DNA from: Pseudoduganella umbonata
Lineage (GTDB): Bacteria; Pseudomonadota; Gammaproteobacteria; Burkholderiales; Burkholderiaceae_D
Direction of reading: 5' to 3'
NCBI RefSeq assembly: GCF_014192225.1
Contig: NZ_JACHXS010000002.1
Span: forward strand, 558,001 to 622,000
Length of the DNA stretch: 64,000 bases
Both the position numbers and the translations under genes were made by a program. Of the stretch, positions 27,592 through 36,713 are shown in pieces (position 1 is the stretch's first letter; each line of letters opens with the position of its first letter). The notes below the pieces were generated by a model. That model worked only from the letters and a program-made list of their open reading frames with translations, had not been told where the DNA came from and ran no database searches.

Positions 27592-29151
27592 TCAGGCGTT
27601 TGCTTTCCTGCGGCGGGAGAGCAGCCAGGCCGCCGCGATGCTGGCTGCGGCAAGTGCCAGGATCAGGCGATTCTGCAGCACGATATACGGCGTGTCGCCC
27701 GTCATGCCCTGCACGGTCGCCTTCAGCACGCCGGACTGGTAGTAAGGCAGGCTTGCCTGGATCGCGCCGCGGCCGTCGATGACGACGGTGGCGCCGTTAT
27801 TGGTGGCCGCCAGCATCGGACGGCCCGTTTCCAGCGTGCGCATCTGCGAGATCTGCAGGTGCTGCGGGATCGCCACCGATTCGCCGTACCAGGCCAGTTC
27901 GGACACGTTCAGCAGGATCGTGGCGCGGGAGCCCGCGTCTGCCCCGTTATTCAGTTGCGCCGCGATTTCCTCGCCGAAGTTGTTCTCGTAGCAGATGTTC
28001 GGCAGCACGCGCTGGTCCTTCACGGCGAACGACGGCTGCAGCGCGTGGCCGCGCGTCTGGTCGCCCAGCGGGATGCTCATCATGTCCGTGAACCAGCGGA
28101 AGCCCAGCGGGATGAATTCGCCGAACGGCACCAGGTGGTGCTTGTCGTAGCGGTAGGGCTTGGCCAGCGCCGGGCCCAGGCCCATCACGCTGTTCGCATA
28201 GCGGGTCGGGCTGTCGGCGAACGGCATGCCCAGCACGATCGCGCTGCCGGTCTTGCGGGCGAACTGGCCGTACACGTCGAGGTAGCCGGCCGGCAGCTGT
28301 TGCGGGAACAGGGGGATACCCGTTTCCGGGATGGCGATCAAATCCGCCGGCTCGGCCAGCACGGCTGCCTGGTAGCGCTGCAGCGTATTGCCGATGTGGT
28401 TCGGGTCGAACTTGGTCTGCAGCGGGATGTTCGCCTGTACCAGCCGCACCGTGAGGGGCTGGCCGGCCGGCGTGGTCCAGTCGATCCACTGCAGCGCCCA
28501 GCCGCCCATCCACAGCGCGGCGATCAGCGACAGTGCCGGCTTGCGCACGGGGTGCATCAGCAGCAGCAGGGCGCCGGCGGTGATGGCCACGATCCAGCCG
28601 ATGCCGAACACGCCAAGCACGGGGGCATAGCCTGCCAGCGGGGTGGCATTGTGCGCATAGCCGCTCGACGCCCACGGGAAGCCGGTGAACAGCCAGCCGC
28701 GCGTCCACTCGGAAACGGCCCACAGCGCCGGCAGCACGAGCAGGTTCGCGGCCGGCAGCGACAGTCCCCAGCGCTTGCGCAGCCACGCGGCGCCGCCCAT
28801 CGCCGCCGCGCAGTGCATGCCCATGTAGACCGCCAGCAGCGCGATGGCGATCCACGCGAGCGGCAGCGGCAAGCCGCCGAAGCGGGAAATCGCGATCGTC
28901 AGCCAGTGCACGCCTGCCAGGCACCAGCCGAAGCCGAAGGCCCAGCCGATGAAGGCCGAGGCCTTTACGGATTCGGCGCGCAGTACCTGGTAGAACAGGA
29001 TCGCCAGCGTAAGCAGCTGGACCGGCCACCAGCCGAACGGCGCGAACGACAGAACGCTCGCGCCGCCGGCAATGGCGGCGATGATCATGCGGCTTCGGGT
29101 GCTGCGGGGAGGGGAAGGCGTTGCGCCGGGGGCGGCGCGGCGAAAGCGCAT
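27592..29151 (-). CDS. lnt: Apolipoprotein N-acyltransferase
   Basis: Lnt adds the third acyl chain to the N-terminal cysteine of outer-membrane lipoproteins in the inner membrane. The 519-residue protein has an N-terminal membrane region of several helices (ASVLSFAPFGWWPVQLLTLA and others) and a periplasmic nitrilase domain. The catalytic residues sit in IPETGIPLFP (Glu), KHHLVPFGEFIPLG (Lys region) and NICYENNFGE (Cys). The start ATG overlaps the ybeX stop by one base, so translation is probably coupled. Confidence 0.94.
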   Translation of the reverse strand: MRFRRAAPGATPSPPRSTRSRMIIAAIAGGASVLSFAPFGWWPVQLLTLAILFYQVLRAESVKASAFIGWAFGFGWCLAGVHWLTIAISRFGGLPLPLAWIAIALLAVYMGMHCAAAMGGAAWLRKRWGLSLPAANLLVLPALWAVSEWTRGWLFTGFPWASSGYAHNATPLAGYAPVLGVFGIGWIVAITAGALLLLMHPVRKPALSLIAALWMGGWALQWIDWTTPAGQPLTVRLVQANIPLQTKFDPNHIGNTLQRYQAAVLAEPADLIAIPETGIPLFPQQLPAGYLDVYGQFARKTGSAIVLGMPFADSPTRYANSVMGLGPALAKPYRYDKHHLVPFGEFIPLGFRWFTDMMSIPLGDQTRGHALQPSFAVKDQRVLPNICYENNFGEEIAAQLNNGADAGSRATILLNVSELAWYGESVAIPQHLQISQMRTLETGRPMLAATNNGATVVIDGRGAIQASLPYYQSGVLKATVQGMTGDTPYIVLQNRLILALAAASIAAAWLLSRRRKANA

Positions 29152-30083
29152 CAGTCCTGCTCGTCGATGGCGGGTGGCAGTTTCTCGACGGTCAGCACGT
29201 GGATCTGGCGCGCATCGGCGCGCAGCACTTCGAAGCGCAGGTTGCCGATGTCGAACACGTCGCCCTTGTGGGGCATGCGGGCCAGGTGCTTGGAGACGAA
29301 GCCGCCGATGGTGTCCACGTCGTCGTCCGGCAGGTTGGCATCCAGTTCCTCGTTGAACTGGGCAATCTCGGTCAGCGCCTTGACGCGCCAGCGCGGGCCC
29401 AGCTGGCCTTCGCGGATCGACAGGATGTTGTCTTCCTCGTCGTCGAAGTCGTATTCGTCCTCGATATCGCCGACGATCTGCTCGAGCACGTCCTCGATCG
29501 TGATCAGGCCGGCCACGCCGGAGTATTCGTCGACGACGATCGCCATGTGGTTGTGGTTGGCGCGGAAATCACGCAGCAGCACGTTCAGGCGCTTCGATTC
29601 CGGAATGAAGATCGCCGGGCGCAGCATGCTGCGCACGTCGAACGATTCCTCGGCGTAGTAGCGCAGCAGGTCTTTCGCCAGCAGGATGCCGACCACCTTG
29701 TCGCGTTCGCCTTCGATCGCCGGGAAGCGCGAGTGCGCCGTTTCCAGCACGAGCGGCATCCACTCGTCGATGGGCTTGGTGATGTCGATGACGTCCATCT
29801 GCGAACGCGGCACCATGATGTCGCGCGCGGACAGGTCCGAAACCTGGAACACGCCTTCGATCATCGACAGCGCGTCGGCATCGATCAGGTTGCGTTCGTG
29901 GGCTTCGTGCAGGACTTCGAGGAGCTCCGAGCGGTTTTCCGGCTCGGGAGAGATCAGCGCGGTCAGTCGTTCGAGCAGGGAGCGATGGGGCTTCGCTTCG
30001 CTCTTGCCGTTACGGGAGGTAAGACTACGGTTGGGGTTAGCGTCATTCCTGACGCTACTAGAGTGCTCTTGCATAGCAGGCAT
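29151..30083 (-). CDS. ybeX: CorC/YbeX family protein (CBS-pair domain)
   Basis: The 310-residue cytosolic protein has two CBS domains (from about residue 65: ARDIMVPRSQMDVI, and later ITIEDVLEQIVGDIEDEYD) and a C-terminal CorC/HlyC domain (FVSKHLARMPHKGD). CorC/YbeX has been linked to magnesium and cobalt efflux and to ribosome metabolism. It overlaps lnt by one base. In many proteobacteria it follows ybeY directly; here a plus-strand transporter gene and repeats lie between them. Confidence 0.9.
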   Translation of the reverse strand: MPAMQEHSSSVRNDANPNRSLTSRNGKSEAKPHRSLLERLTALISPEPENRSELLEVLHEAHERNLIDADALSMIEGVFQVSDLSARDIMVPRSQMDVIDITKPIDEWMPLVLETAHSRFPAIEGERDKVVGILLAKDLLRYYAEESFDVRSMLRPAIFIPESKRLNVLLRDFRANHNHMAIVVDEYSGVAGLITIEDVLEQIVGDIEDEYDFDDEEDNILSIREGQLGPRWRVKALTEIAQFNEELDANLPDDDVDTIGGFVSKHLARMPHKGDVFDIGNLRFEVLRADARQIHVLTVEKLPPAIDEQD

Positions 30084-30219
30084 AAAGCCATTTGTTTCGA
30101 AGGGATACAGGATACACCAAACGGAATGGATGAGCGCTTTTTAACAAAAAGTCATCGCGCACTCATCCGCTACTATGCCGCTGTCATATTCGTCTGGTAG
30201 GCTGATGCCGGGAGGAATC

Positions 30220-31233
30220 ATGCAGGCGCTGGAATACGGATCGGATCACAATGGCTTGGTGTGCGGTTACCTGTTCGGGCGCGGCCCGCAGGCGGTACCG
30301 ATCGAGGCGGCCGAGGCGGCGCAATGGCTGCACGCGAATGCCGGGCAGCCGGGCGAATTCCTGTGGCTGCACTTCAACCTGGCCAATACGGCCAGCGAAA
30401 AATGGCTGCGCGAGCAGGTGCGGCTGTCCGAGGAATTCTACGACTGCCTGCACCAGGGATCGCGCTCGACCCGCATCGAGCAGGCCGACGATACGCTGGT
30501 GGCCGTCGTCAACGACGTGCTGCGCGATTTTTCGTTCGAGCCGTCCGACATCGCCAGCCTGTACCTGTCCGTGGAGCGGCAGCTCGTCATCAGCGCGCGA
30601 CGCAGTCCGCTGCAGGCAATCGAGCGGCTGCGCCAGGCCGTGCGGCGCGGCGAGCCGATCGCCTCGTCCGTCGTGCTGCTGACCCACCTGCTGCGCGACC
30701 AGGCGGACGTGCTGACGCGTATCGTGCGCGTGGCCACCGGCAAGGTCGACAACATCGAGGACAACCTGCTGTCCGGCCAGCTGAAATACAAGCGCGCCGA
30801 CCTGGGCGCGCTGCGGCGCGTGCTGGTGCGGCTGCAGCGGCTGCTGGCGCCGGAGCCGGCCGCCATGTTCCGGCTGCTGCAGCGGCCGCCCGTGTGGGTC
30901 ACCGTGCAGGATCGCCAGGAATTGCGCGAGGCCAGCGAGGAATTCGCCGTCACGCTGAACGACATCGCCACCCTGCAGGAACGCATCAAGCTGCTGCAGG
31001 AAGAAATCGCCGCGCTCGTCAACGAAGGCAATAACCGCAGCCTGTACACGCTGACGATCGTCACCGTGCTGGCGCTGCCGATCAACATCATCGCCGGCCT
31101 GCTGGGCATGAACGTGGGCGGCGTGCCGCTGGCCAGCGACGCTTCCGGGTTCTGGATCATTGCCGGGATCGTGGCCGCGTTCACATGCGTGGCCGGGTGG
31201 GTAGTGATGCGGCGGCGGCGGGAACTGGAGTAA
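30220..31233 (+). CDS. CorA/ZntB-family divalent cation transporter
   Basis: The 337-residue protein has a long cytosolic N-terminal domain and two C-terminal membrane helices separated by the family loop GMNVGG (the GMN signature), followed by a basic tail RRRRELE. The ATG at 30220 is preceded by a strong GGAGGA site five bases away. CorA proteins carry Mg/Co/Ni, ZntB proteins Zn; the transported ion cannot be read here. The gene is inserted on the opposite strand between ybeY and ybeX and is followed by two family A repeats. Confidence 0.88.
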   Translation: MQALEYGSDHNGLVCGYLFGRGPQAVPIEAAEAAQWLHANAGQPGEFLWLHFNLANTASEKWLREQVRLSEEFYDCLHQGSRSTRIEQADDTLVAVVNDVLRDFSFEPSDIASLYLSVERQLVISARRSPLQAIERLRQAVRRGEPIASSVVLLTHLLRDQADVLTRIVRVATGKVDNIEDNLLSGQLKYKRADLGALRRVLVRLQRLLAPEPAAMFRLLQRPPVWVTVQDRQELREASEEFAVTLNDIATLQERIKLLQEEIAALVNEGNNRSLYTLTIVTVLALPINIIAGLLGMNVGGVPLASDASGFWIIAGIVAAFTCVAGWVVMRRRRELE

Positions 31234-31253
31234 TACAGACAGGCTAACAACCG

Positions 31254-31323
31254 AAAACCGGTGACAGACACCCATTAATTTGCAACACATGTTCCAGAAT
31301 AAATGGTGTCTGTCACCGGTTTT
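31254..31323. repeat. Repeat family A element, complete hairpin
   Basis: The 70-bp unit has 19-bp perfect terminal inverted repeats, AAAACCGGTGACAGACACC and its complement, around an AT-rich core containing TTTGCAACACATGTTCCA. It sits in the convergent gap between the CorA-type gene and ybeY. Confidence 0.92.
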
Positions 31324-31340
31324 GAAGCGAAAACAGCTCG

Positions 31341-31408
31341 AAAACCGGTGACAGACACCTATTAATTTGCAACACATGTTCCAAAAAAACTGGTGTCTGT
31401 CACCAGGT
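31341..31408. repeat. Repeat family A element, second copy
   Basis: A near-identical unit begins 17 bases after the first, with the same AAAACCGGTGACAGACACC arm and TTTGCAACACATGTTCCA core. The right arm is TGGTGTCTGTCACCAGGTT, with one changed base. A short duplicate of its end (TTGTCACCAGGTTTT) follows. Confidence 0.9.
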
Positions 31409-31434
31409 TGTCACCAGGTTTTGCATGCCTGGCG

Positions 31435-31905
31435 TTACTTCTCCGCCGCGTAGGGATCGGTGTAGCCCAGCCCTTCGAGCAGCTCGGTCTCGAGGCTTTC
31501 CATCTCGTTGGCCTCGTCGTCCTCTTCATGGTCGTAGCCCTGCGCATGCAGCACGCCGTGCACGATCAGGTGGGCGGTGTGCTCCTCGACCGTTTTCTTC
31601 TGCTCGGCGGCTTCGCGTTCCAGCACGTCGGTGCACAGGATGATGTCGGCACGCGTCGGTTCGTCGTCGGCGATCTCCTCGCCTTCGTTGTAGGCGAACG
31701 TGAGCACGTTGGTGGCGTAGTCCTTGCCGCGGTATTCGCGGTTCAGTTCCTGGCCTTCGGCCGCGTCGACGAAGCGGATCGTCAGTTCGGCCGGGGCGAG
31801 CAGGGCGGCCTTCACCCATTTGCGGATCAGCGGGCGGGTGATGGTTTCCTGCAGGCGGGTGTCGGCGTACTGCACCGACAGGGTCAGCTTATTTTTTTCG
31901 GACAT
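31435..31905 (-). CDS. ybeY: Endoribonuclease YbeY (16S rRNA maturation)
   Basis: The 156-residue zinc endoribonuclease has the signature HGVLHAQGYDHEED, in which three histidines bind zinc. An upstream FVDAAEGQELNREYRGKDYA and TNVLTFAYNEGEE match the family. It acts in 16S rRNA 3' end processing and ribosome quality control. It overlaps the end of the ybeZ gene by 17 bases, as expected for the ybeZ-ybeY pair. Confidence 0.95.
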   Translation of the reverse strand: MSEKNKLTLSVQYADTRLQETITRPLIRKWVKAALLAPAELTIRFVDAAEGQELNREYRGKDYATNVLTFAYNEGEEIADDEPTRADIILCTDVLEREAAEQKKTVEEHTAHLIVHGVLHAQGYDHEEDDEANEMESLETELLEGLGYTDPYAAEK

Positions 31906-32944
31906 TCCGGGCGGTGCTCTTGACGGGTTTCAGCAATGGCGCGATGTCGGCGGTACTCAGGTGGGCGCTGTCGTAGGCGTCGACGATGCGGGCCACCAGC
32001 GGGTGGCGCACCACGTCTTCGCTGGAGAAGTGCGAGAAGGCGATGCCGCGCACGTCGCGCAGCACCTCGATGGCGTCGACCAGACCGCTCTTCTGGTGCT
32101 TCTGCAGATCGACCTGCGTGACGTCGCCGGTGACCACGGCCTTGCTGCCGAAGCCGATACGCGTCAGGAACATCTTCATCTGCTCGGCGGTGGTGTTCTG
32201 CGCCTCGTCCAGGATCACGAACGCGTGGTTCAGCGTACGCCCGCGCATGTAGGCCAGCGGGGCGATCTCGATCACCTGCTTCTCGAACATCTTCTGCGTG
32301 CGGTCGAAGCCCAGCAGGTCGTACAGCGCGTCATACAGCGGGCGCAGGTACGGGTCGACCTTCTGTGCCATGTCGCCAGGCAGGAAGCCCAGCCGCTCGC
32401 CCGCCTCCACGGCGGGGCGGCACAGGATGATGCGCTTGACCGCATCGCGTTCCAGTGCGTCGACGGCGCAGGCCACGGCCAGGTACGTCTTGCCGGTGCC
32501 GGCGGGGCCGACGCCGAAGCTGATGTCGTGTTCGAGGATATTGCGCAGGTAGCGGATCTGGTGCGGCGTGCGGCCGCGCAGGTCGCTGCGGCGCGTCTTC
32601 AGCACGGGGCTGGCGATGTCCGGATCGTTGAACGGCGGTTCTTCCTCTTCCTCGCCATCGGGCGTGGCCTGGCTAGTGCGCTGTTCGACGAGGCCCAGCT
32701 GCACCTCCTCGATCGGCACGGCCTTCTCGGCCACCGCGTAGAATTTTTCCAGGATCTGCACGGCGCGTTCGGCATTGGTGCCGCTGACGATGAATTTCTC
32801 GCCACGCCGGAAGATCGTCACATCGAGCGCCGCGGAGATCTGGCGCAGGTTTTCATCGAGCGGACCGCACAGATTGGCCAGCCGCGTGTTGTCCAGCGGT
32901 TCCGGGATGAAGTAGTGCGGCTGTACAGGGATCTTTGTTTTCAA
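31889..32944 (-). CDS. ybeZ: PhoH-like protein YbeZ (ATPase)
   Basis: The 351-residue P-loop protein has Walker A GPAGTGKTYLAVA, Walker B-like HAFVILDEAQNT and the PhoH segment RIILCRPAVEAGERLGFLPG. An N-terminal KH-like region is plausible (ALDVTIFRRGEKFIVSG). YbeZ works with YbeY, probably as an RNA helicase or ATPase partner in rRNA processing. miaB lies 30 bases upstream in the same direction. Confidence 0.94.
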   Translation of the reverse strand: MKTKIPVQPHYFIPEPLDNTRLANLCGPLDENLRQISAALDVTIFRRGEKFIVSGTNAERAVQILEKFYAVAEKAVPIEEVQLGLVEQRTSQATPDGEEEEEPPFNDPDIASPVLKTRRSDLRGRTPHQIRYLRNILEHDISFGVGPAGTGKTYLAVACAVDALERDAVKRIILCRPAVEAGERLGFLPGDMAQKVDPYLRPLYDALYDLLGFDRTQKMFEKQVIEIAPLAYMRGRTLNHAFVILDEAQNTTAEQMKMFLTRIGFGSKAVVTGDVTQVDLQKHQKSGLVDAIEVLRDVRGIAFSHFSSEDVVRHPLVARIVDAYDSAHLSTADIAPLLKPVKSTARNVRKK

Positions 32945-32974
32945 TGTATGGTCGGGGCAGAAGGCGCGGCAGGA

Positions 32975-34306
32975 TCAGGCGAGCTCGCCGCGCAGGGAAT
33001 AGGACAGGCTTTCCGTAATGATTACATCGACCATCTTGCCATGCAGTGCGGCAGGCGTGTCGCCACCATCGAACAGCACGGTGCGCGTGTTGCCGGCGCG
33101 GCCAGCCAGTTCGTTGCCGCCATTCTTCGACGGGCCTTCGACCAGCACGCGCATCGTCTTGCCGACCATGGCCGCGCTGTGCCGTTTCGTGTTGGCGTCG
33201 ATCAGCGCCTGCAGCCGCTGCAGCCGCGCCAGCTTGACCTCGTGCGGCGTGTCGTCCGCCAGGTTGGCGGCCGGCGTGCCGGGACGCTTGCTGAAGATGA
33301 AGCTGAACGAGTTGTCGAAGTCGACGTCGCCGATGAGCTTCATCATCGCGTCGAAATCTTCTTCCGTTTCGCCGGGGAAACCAACGATGAAGTCCGAGGC
33401 GATGGTGATGTCCGGCCGCACCGCCTTGACCTTGCGGATGATCGACTTGTATTCCAGGGCCGTATAGCCGCGCTTCATCGCGCCGAGGATCCTGTCCGAA
33501 CCGTGCTGGGCCGGCAGGTACAGGTGGTCGGCCAGTTGCGGAATGCGCGCGTAGCAGTCGACCAGGCGCTGCGTGAATTCCTTCGGGTGGCTGGTGACAA
33601 AGCGGATCCGCTCGATGCCGGGAATTGCCGCCACGTATTCGATCAGCAGCGCGAAGTCGGCCTGCTGGCCATCGGCCATCTCGCCGCGGAACGCGTTCAC
33701 GTTCTGGCCCAGCAACATCACTTCCTTGACGCCTTGCGCGGCCAGCCCGGCCACTTCGGTCAGCACGTCGTCGAAGCGGCGCGACACTTCCTCGCCGCGC
33801 GTATAGGGCACCACGCAATAGCTGCAGTACTTGCTGCAGCCTTCCATGATCGACACGTACGCAAACGCGCCGTCGACGCGCGCCGGCGGCAGGTGGTCGA
33901 ATTTTTCGATTTCGGGGAAAGTGATGTCCACCTGCGGCTTGCCGCTGTGGCGGCGCAGCTCGATCATTTTCGGCAGCCGGTGCAGGGTCTGCGGGCCGAA
34001 CACGATATCCACCTGCGGCGCCCGCTTGACGATCGCTTCGCCTTCCTGCGATGCCACGCAGCCGCCCACGCCGATCACGAGATCGGGGTTCTTCTCCTTC
34101 AGCTTGCGGAACACGCCCAGGTCGGAAAACACCTTTTCCTGCGCCTTCTCGCGCACCGAGCACGTGTTGAGGAGAATGACGTCCGCTTCTTCCGGGGCGT
34201 CGGTGCGCACCAGGCCATCCGTGGCGCCGAGGAGATCCGCCATCTTGTCCGAGTCGTACTCGTTCATCTGGCAGCCGAAGGTCTTGATGAATACTTTTTT
34301 CTGCAT
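32975..34306 (-). CDS. miaB: tRNA-2-methylthio-N6-dimethylallyladenosine synthase
   Basis: This radical-SAM methylthiotransferase modifies A37 after MiaA has added the isopentenyl group. An N-terminal UPF0004 domain starts [19 protein letters not shown], and a second cluster cysteine lies in [11 protein letters not shown]. The radical SAM motif [15 protein letters not shown] follows, and a TRAM domain ends the protein. The start at 34306 (MQKKVFIK) fits the family; the in-frame ATG at 34330 would add eight residues. miaA, the gene for the preceding step, is at the right end of the window. Confidence 0.95.
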   Translation of the reverse strand: MQKKVFIKTFGCQMNEYDSDKMADLLGATDGLVRTDAPEEADVILLNTCSVREKAQEKVFSDLGVFRKLKEKNPDLVIGVGGCVASQEGEAIVKRAPQVDIVFGPQTLHRLPKMIELRRHSGKPQVDITFPEIEKFDHLPPARVDGAFAYVSIMEGCSKYCSYCVVPYTRGEEVSRRFDDVLTEVAGLAAQGVKEVMLLGQNVNAFRGEMADGQQADFALLIEYVAAIPGIERIRFVTSHPKEFTQRLVDCYARIPQLADHLYLPAQHGSDRILGAMKRGYTALEYKSIIRKVKAVRPDITIASDFIVGFPGETEEDFDAMMKLIGDVDFDNSFSFIFSKRPGTPAANLADDTPHEVKLARLQRLQALIDANTKRHSAAMVGKTMRVLVEGPSKNGGNELAGRAGNTRTVLFDGGDTPAALHGKMVDVIITESLSYSLRGELA

Positions 34307-34663
34307 GGCCGGCAGTTTACCGTAATTCATGTGGATGAAATACGGAAAAACTTCCGGTGCCTCCAGGAATGCGGCTTTCTAGCTCATCAATATCGGCTCG
34401 GCAACATCTTGCCGACTTCGTTACTGCTGAGTTGAAGTCTGTAACAATTTCCCACAGGTTCTATCGTGCGCTGCCTACTATTTCCGTGTGGTGAAATAGC
34501 ATTGTTGTCAAGTTTCTTAGCGAATGATTGATTTCAATTAAATCTTCGCTTGGCATCGCTAGGCTGGAGCGTGCTTGTTTGGGCATAGAATTTTGCAGAA
34601 AGTGCAATTTTCAACCCGATGGTCGCCGGCCCTTGCGCCAGGAATCATGGCGTACTTGCTCCG

Positions 34664-34756
34664 GAACAGGATCTGGAAACAGAATCTGGAAACAGGATTT
34701 CGAAACAGGATTCGAAACAGGATTCGAAACAGGATTTGGAACTGAATTTTGAAACC
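34664..34756. repeat. 12-13-bp tandem repeat (GAAACAGGATTC)
   Basis: GAA(A)C begins at 34664, 34676, 34689, 34702, 34714, 34726, 34739 and 34751, giving about eight units. It lies in the 520-base gene-free stretch between miaB and the regulator gene at 34830. The rest of that stretch (34331-34660) is noticeably AT-richer and shows no convincing gene. Confidence 0.85.
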
Positions 34757-34829
34757 AAGGTGGAAAATCGCGGTCTTTCCCTATGTCCGGAGCAGCATCT
34801 TCAATCTACTATATCGACGAGGATCAATC

Positions 34830-35195
34830 ATGGCACACCACGCACTCGCTTCTCAAGAAAGCTACAACCCGAATCACCTGCTCGATATCTTACTGGGCAA
34901 GATGCAACTGAAAAACGATGCTGCCCTGTCGCGCCTGCTGGAAGTGGCGCCACCCGTTATCAGCAAGATCCGCCACCATCGGCTGCCGGTGGGTGCTTCG
35001 CTGCTGATCCGCATGCATGAAGTGACGGGCATGAGCATCCGCGACCTGCGCGACCTGATGGGCGACCGCCGTACCAAATATCGCCTGTCCGACGCGCAAG
35101 GCCGCCCGAAACCAGAGGAAAAGGCCGCACAGCAGGCCGCCGCCGCCGCGGCACAACAAGCTCAGCAGAAGCCAGAAGGCAATTACACGCACTGA
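34830..35195 (+). CDS. Putative helix-turn-helix DNA-binding protein
   Basis: The 121-residue protein has an Xre/Cro-like helix-turn-helix region at about residues 15-75 (LGKMQLKNDAALSRLLEVAP, then VISKIRHHRLPVGASLLIRM and SIRDLRDLMGD). It ends in an Ala/Gln-rich tail with Lys and Pro. GAGG precedes the ATG at 34830; an in-frame ATG at 34749 would add a segment that looks non-coding. It appears to be a lone regulator. A strong hairpin follows the stop. Targets are unknown. Confidence 0.7.
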   Translation: MAHHALASQESYNPNHLLDILLGKMQLKNDAALSRLLEVAPPVISKIRHHRLPVGASLLIRMHEVTGMSIRDLRDLMGDRRTKYRLSDAQGRPKPEEKAAQQAAAAAAQQAQQKPEGNYTH

Positions 35196-35203
35196 GCCAT
35201 GCC

Positions 35204-35226
35204 GGCCGGAGCGCCACGCTCCGGCC
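35204..35226 (+). terminator. Hairpin after the helix-turn-helix gene
   Basis: A perfect 10-bp stem, GGCCGGAGCG and CGCTCCGGCC, encloses a 3-base loop 9 bases after the stop at 35195. The downstream T-run is weak, so termination is likely but not certain. Confidence 0.6.
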
Positions 35227-35385
35227 ACTCCTTGCCGCATTCGCCGGCATTGCTGTATTCCATTGCCTGCATTACGTTGGGCCGTAGTACGTTGCCCGTA
35301 TTACGTTGCCCCGCATTGCATTGCCCCGATCACACCAGCCGGCTTCTTCGTCACCGCGATCTTCCTGCATTCTCGCGTAAATTTG

Positions 35386-35490
35386 TTACAACAGTATTTA
35401 TTGCAGCAGTAGTTGTTGCAGCAGTAGTTGTTGCAGCAGTAGTCGTTGCAGCAGTACCTGCGACAGCAGTACCTACGACAGCAGCACCGA
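35386..35490. repeat. 15-bp tandem repeat running out of the HDOD gene 3' end
   Basis: Seven 15-base units begin at 35386, 35401, 35416, 35431, 35446, 35461 and 35476 (consensus TTGCAGCAGTAGTTG, becoming CGACAGCAGTACCTA toward the gene). On the minus strand the first unit holds the last codons and stop of the HDOD gene. Later units stay in the same frame. Confidence 0.9.
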
Positions 35491-36315
35491 CGCCATCGCG
35501 TCGAATTGCGTTTCCGTTTCTTCGCACACCCGCAGGCACGTTTCCTCGTCCAGCCCGACGGCTTGCCATGCCACGGCCGACAGTGGCGGCACGAGTTCGT
35601 CCGCCACGCCGGCCAGGTCGAGCGCATGCGCCATCGCGTCCGCGACGTGGATGATCGTGGCCAGGAAGCCGGCGCCCGGCAATTCCGGCGCGTGGTGATG
35701 GCCGATGGCGCGCCGCATCGTCTCGGAAAAATTCCAGTGCTCGGCCAATGCCAGGCCGGCATCGACATGGTCGATGCCGAGCACCGCGCGTTCCGCGTCG
35801 AGCCACGGCGTGTCGTGGGCGCTGCGCCACGCGATCACCCGGGCATAGTGGTCGGGGAAACCGCTGACCAGTACCAGCCGGCCCACGTCGTGCAGCAGGC
35901 CCGCGGTGAAGGCGTAGTCCTGGTTGAAGCGCAGGTGGCGCGCCAGCGTCTTCGCGCAGATGGCGGTGGCGATCGAATGCCGCCAGAAGGCCGCGTGGGA
36001 AAAGCCGGCGCAGCGGTGTTCGGGAAAGCACCCGGTCAGCGCCGCGGCGGTGATCAGGTTGCGCGCGGTCTGGAAGCCGAGATAGGTGATCGCCTGCTGG
36101 ATCGTCGTGATCCTGACCTGCAGGCCATACAGCGGGGAGTTGGCCAGGCGCAGCGTCTTGGCGGTCAGCGCCTGGTCCTGCGCCACTTTCCTGGCCAGCA
36201 CCGCGATATCGACTTCTTCCGCATCGATGCTGTTCAACAGTTCCATCACGATGGCGGGCAGGGAGGGCAGGTCGTCCAGGCTGTTCACGACATCGTCGTA
36301 GCCCAGCCTGCTCAT
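35473..36315 (-). CDS. HDOD domain protein
   Basis: The 280-residue protein has a full HDOD domain: LPSLPAIVMELLNSI at the start, VAQDQALTAKTLRLANSPLYG, TAGLLHDVGRLVL and AIGHHHAPE. HDOD proteins are HD-fold relatives usually lacking catalytic activity; they act as signalling scaffolds in chemotaxis, motility and cyclic-di-GMP networks. The stop lies within a 15-bp tandem repeat. The start overlaps the preceding 95-residue gene by 4 bases, so the two are probably co-translated. Confidence 0.9.
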   Translation of the reverse strand: MSRLGYDDVVNSLDDLPSLPAIVMELLNSIDAEEVDIAVLARKVAQDQALTAKTLRLANSPLYGLQVRITTIQQAITYLGFQTARNLITAAALTGCFPEHRCAGFSHAAFWRHSIATAICAKTLARHLRFNQDYAFTAGLLHDVGRLVLVSGFPDHYARVIAWRSAHDTPWLDAERAVLGIDHVDAGLALAEHWNFSETMRRAIGHHHAPELPGAGFLATIIHVADAMAHALDLAGVADELVPPLSAVAWQAVGLDEETCLRVCEETETQFDAMASVLLS

Positions 36316-36599
36316 CGTCGTGCTCCGGAGCGGTAGGCATGAAGGCAGGCGCGCAGCGCGTTGCCGGCCCAGGCATCCGCAGCGCCAGGGTCGAGCCTGC
36401 GGAACAGGTAATCGATACGTTCGCGGTGCGGATGGCGCACCGGCACGGTATCGATGCCGTGGCGCGCCAGCGAGGCCAGCATCGCCGGCGTCAGCATGGC
36501 TCCTTCCGGTAGCAACGCATGGCCCTGCGCATCGCGCAGTTCGCCCGACAGCACCATGCCGGCGCGTGCTTGCGCCAGCGGCAGATCGCGAATCTCCAT
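36312..36599 (-). CDS. Small hypothetical protein coupled to the HDOD gene
   Basis: The 95-residue protein begins MEIRDLPLAQARAGMVLSGE, a pattern seen at the start of HD-GYP/HDOD-linked signalling modules (a short beta-rich domain with LPEGAMLTPAMLASL). A strong GAGGAGGAA site precedes the ATG at 36599. The stop overlaps the HDOD gene start by 4 bases. Its role is probably as a partner or regulatory domain of the HDOD protein. It has no signal peptide or membrane segment. Confidence 0.65.
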   Translation of the reverse strand: MEIRDLPLAQARAGMVLSGELRDAQGHALLPEGAMLTPAMLASLARHGIDTVPVRHPHRERIDYLFRRLDPGAADAWAGNALRACLHAYRSGARR

Positions 36600-36713
36600 C
36601 GCTTCCTCCTCGTTCGGGCTGATCTTACACCATGCCCTGCCGGCAAGGCCGGGACCGCAAGCCGGGCGCCCGCTTCGCTGCGGCTGACGCATACTGCGGG
36701 CAAAGGGGGATTC

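Noticed and set aside
31724..34435. A 903-codon plus-strand frame across ybeZ and miaB
   Set aside because: Antisense to two clearly identified genes and without recognisable domains.
35386..35490. Possible CRISPR array
   Set aside because: The 15-bp units are contiguous with no spacers, and no cas genes occur in the window. The same applies to the other tandem arrays at 10.4, 34.7, 42.0, 55.1 and 58.1 kb.
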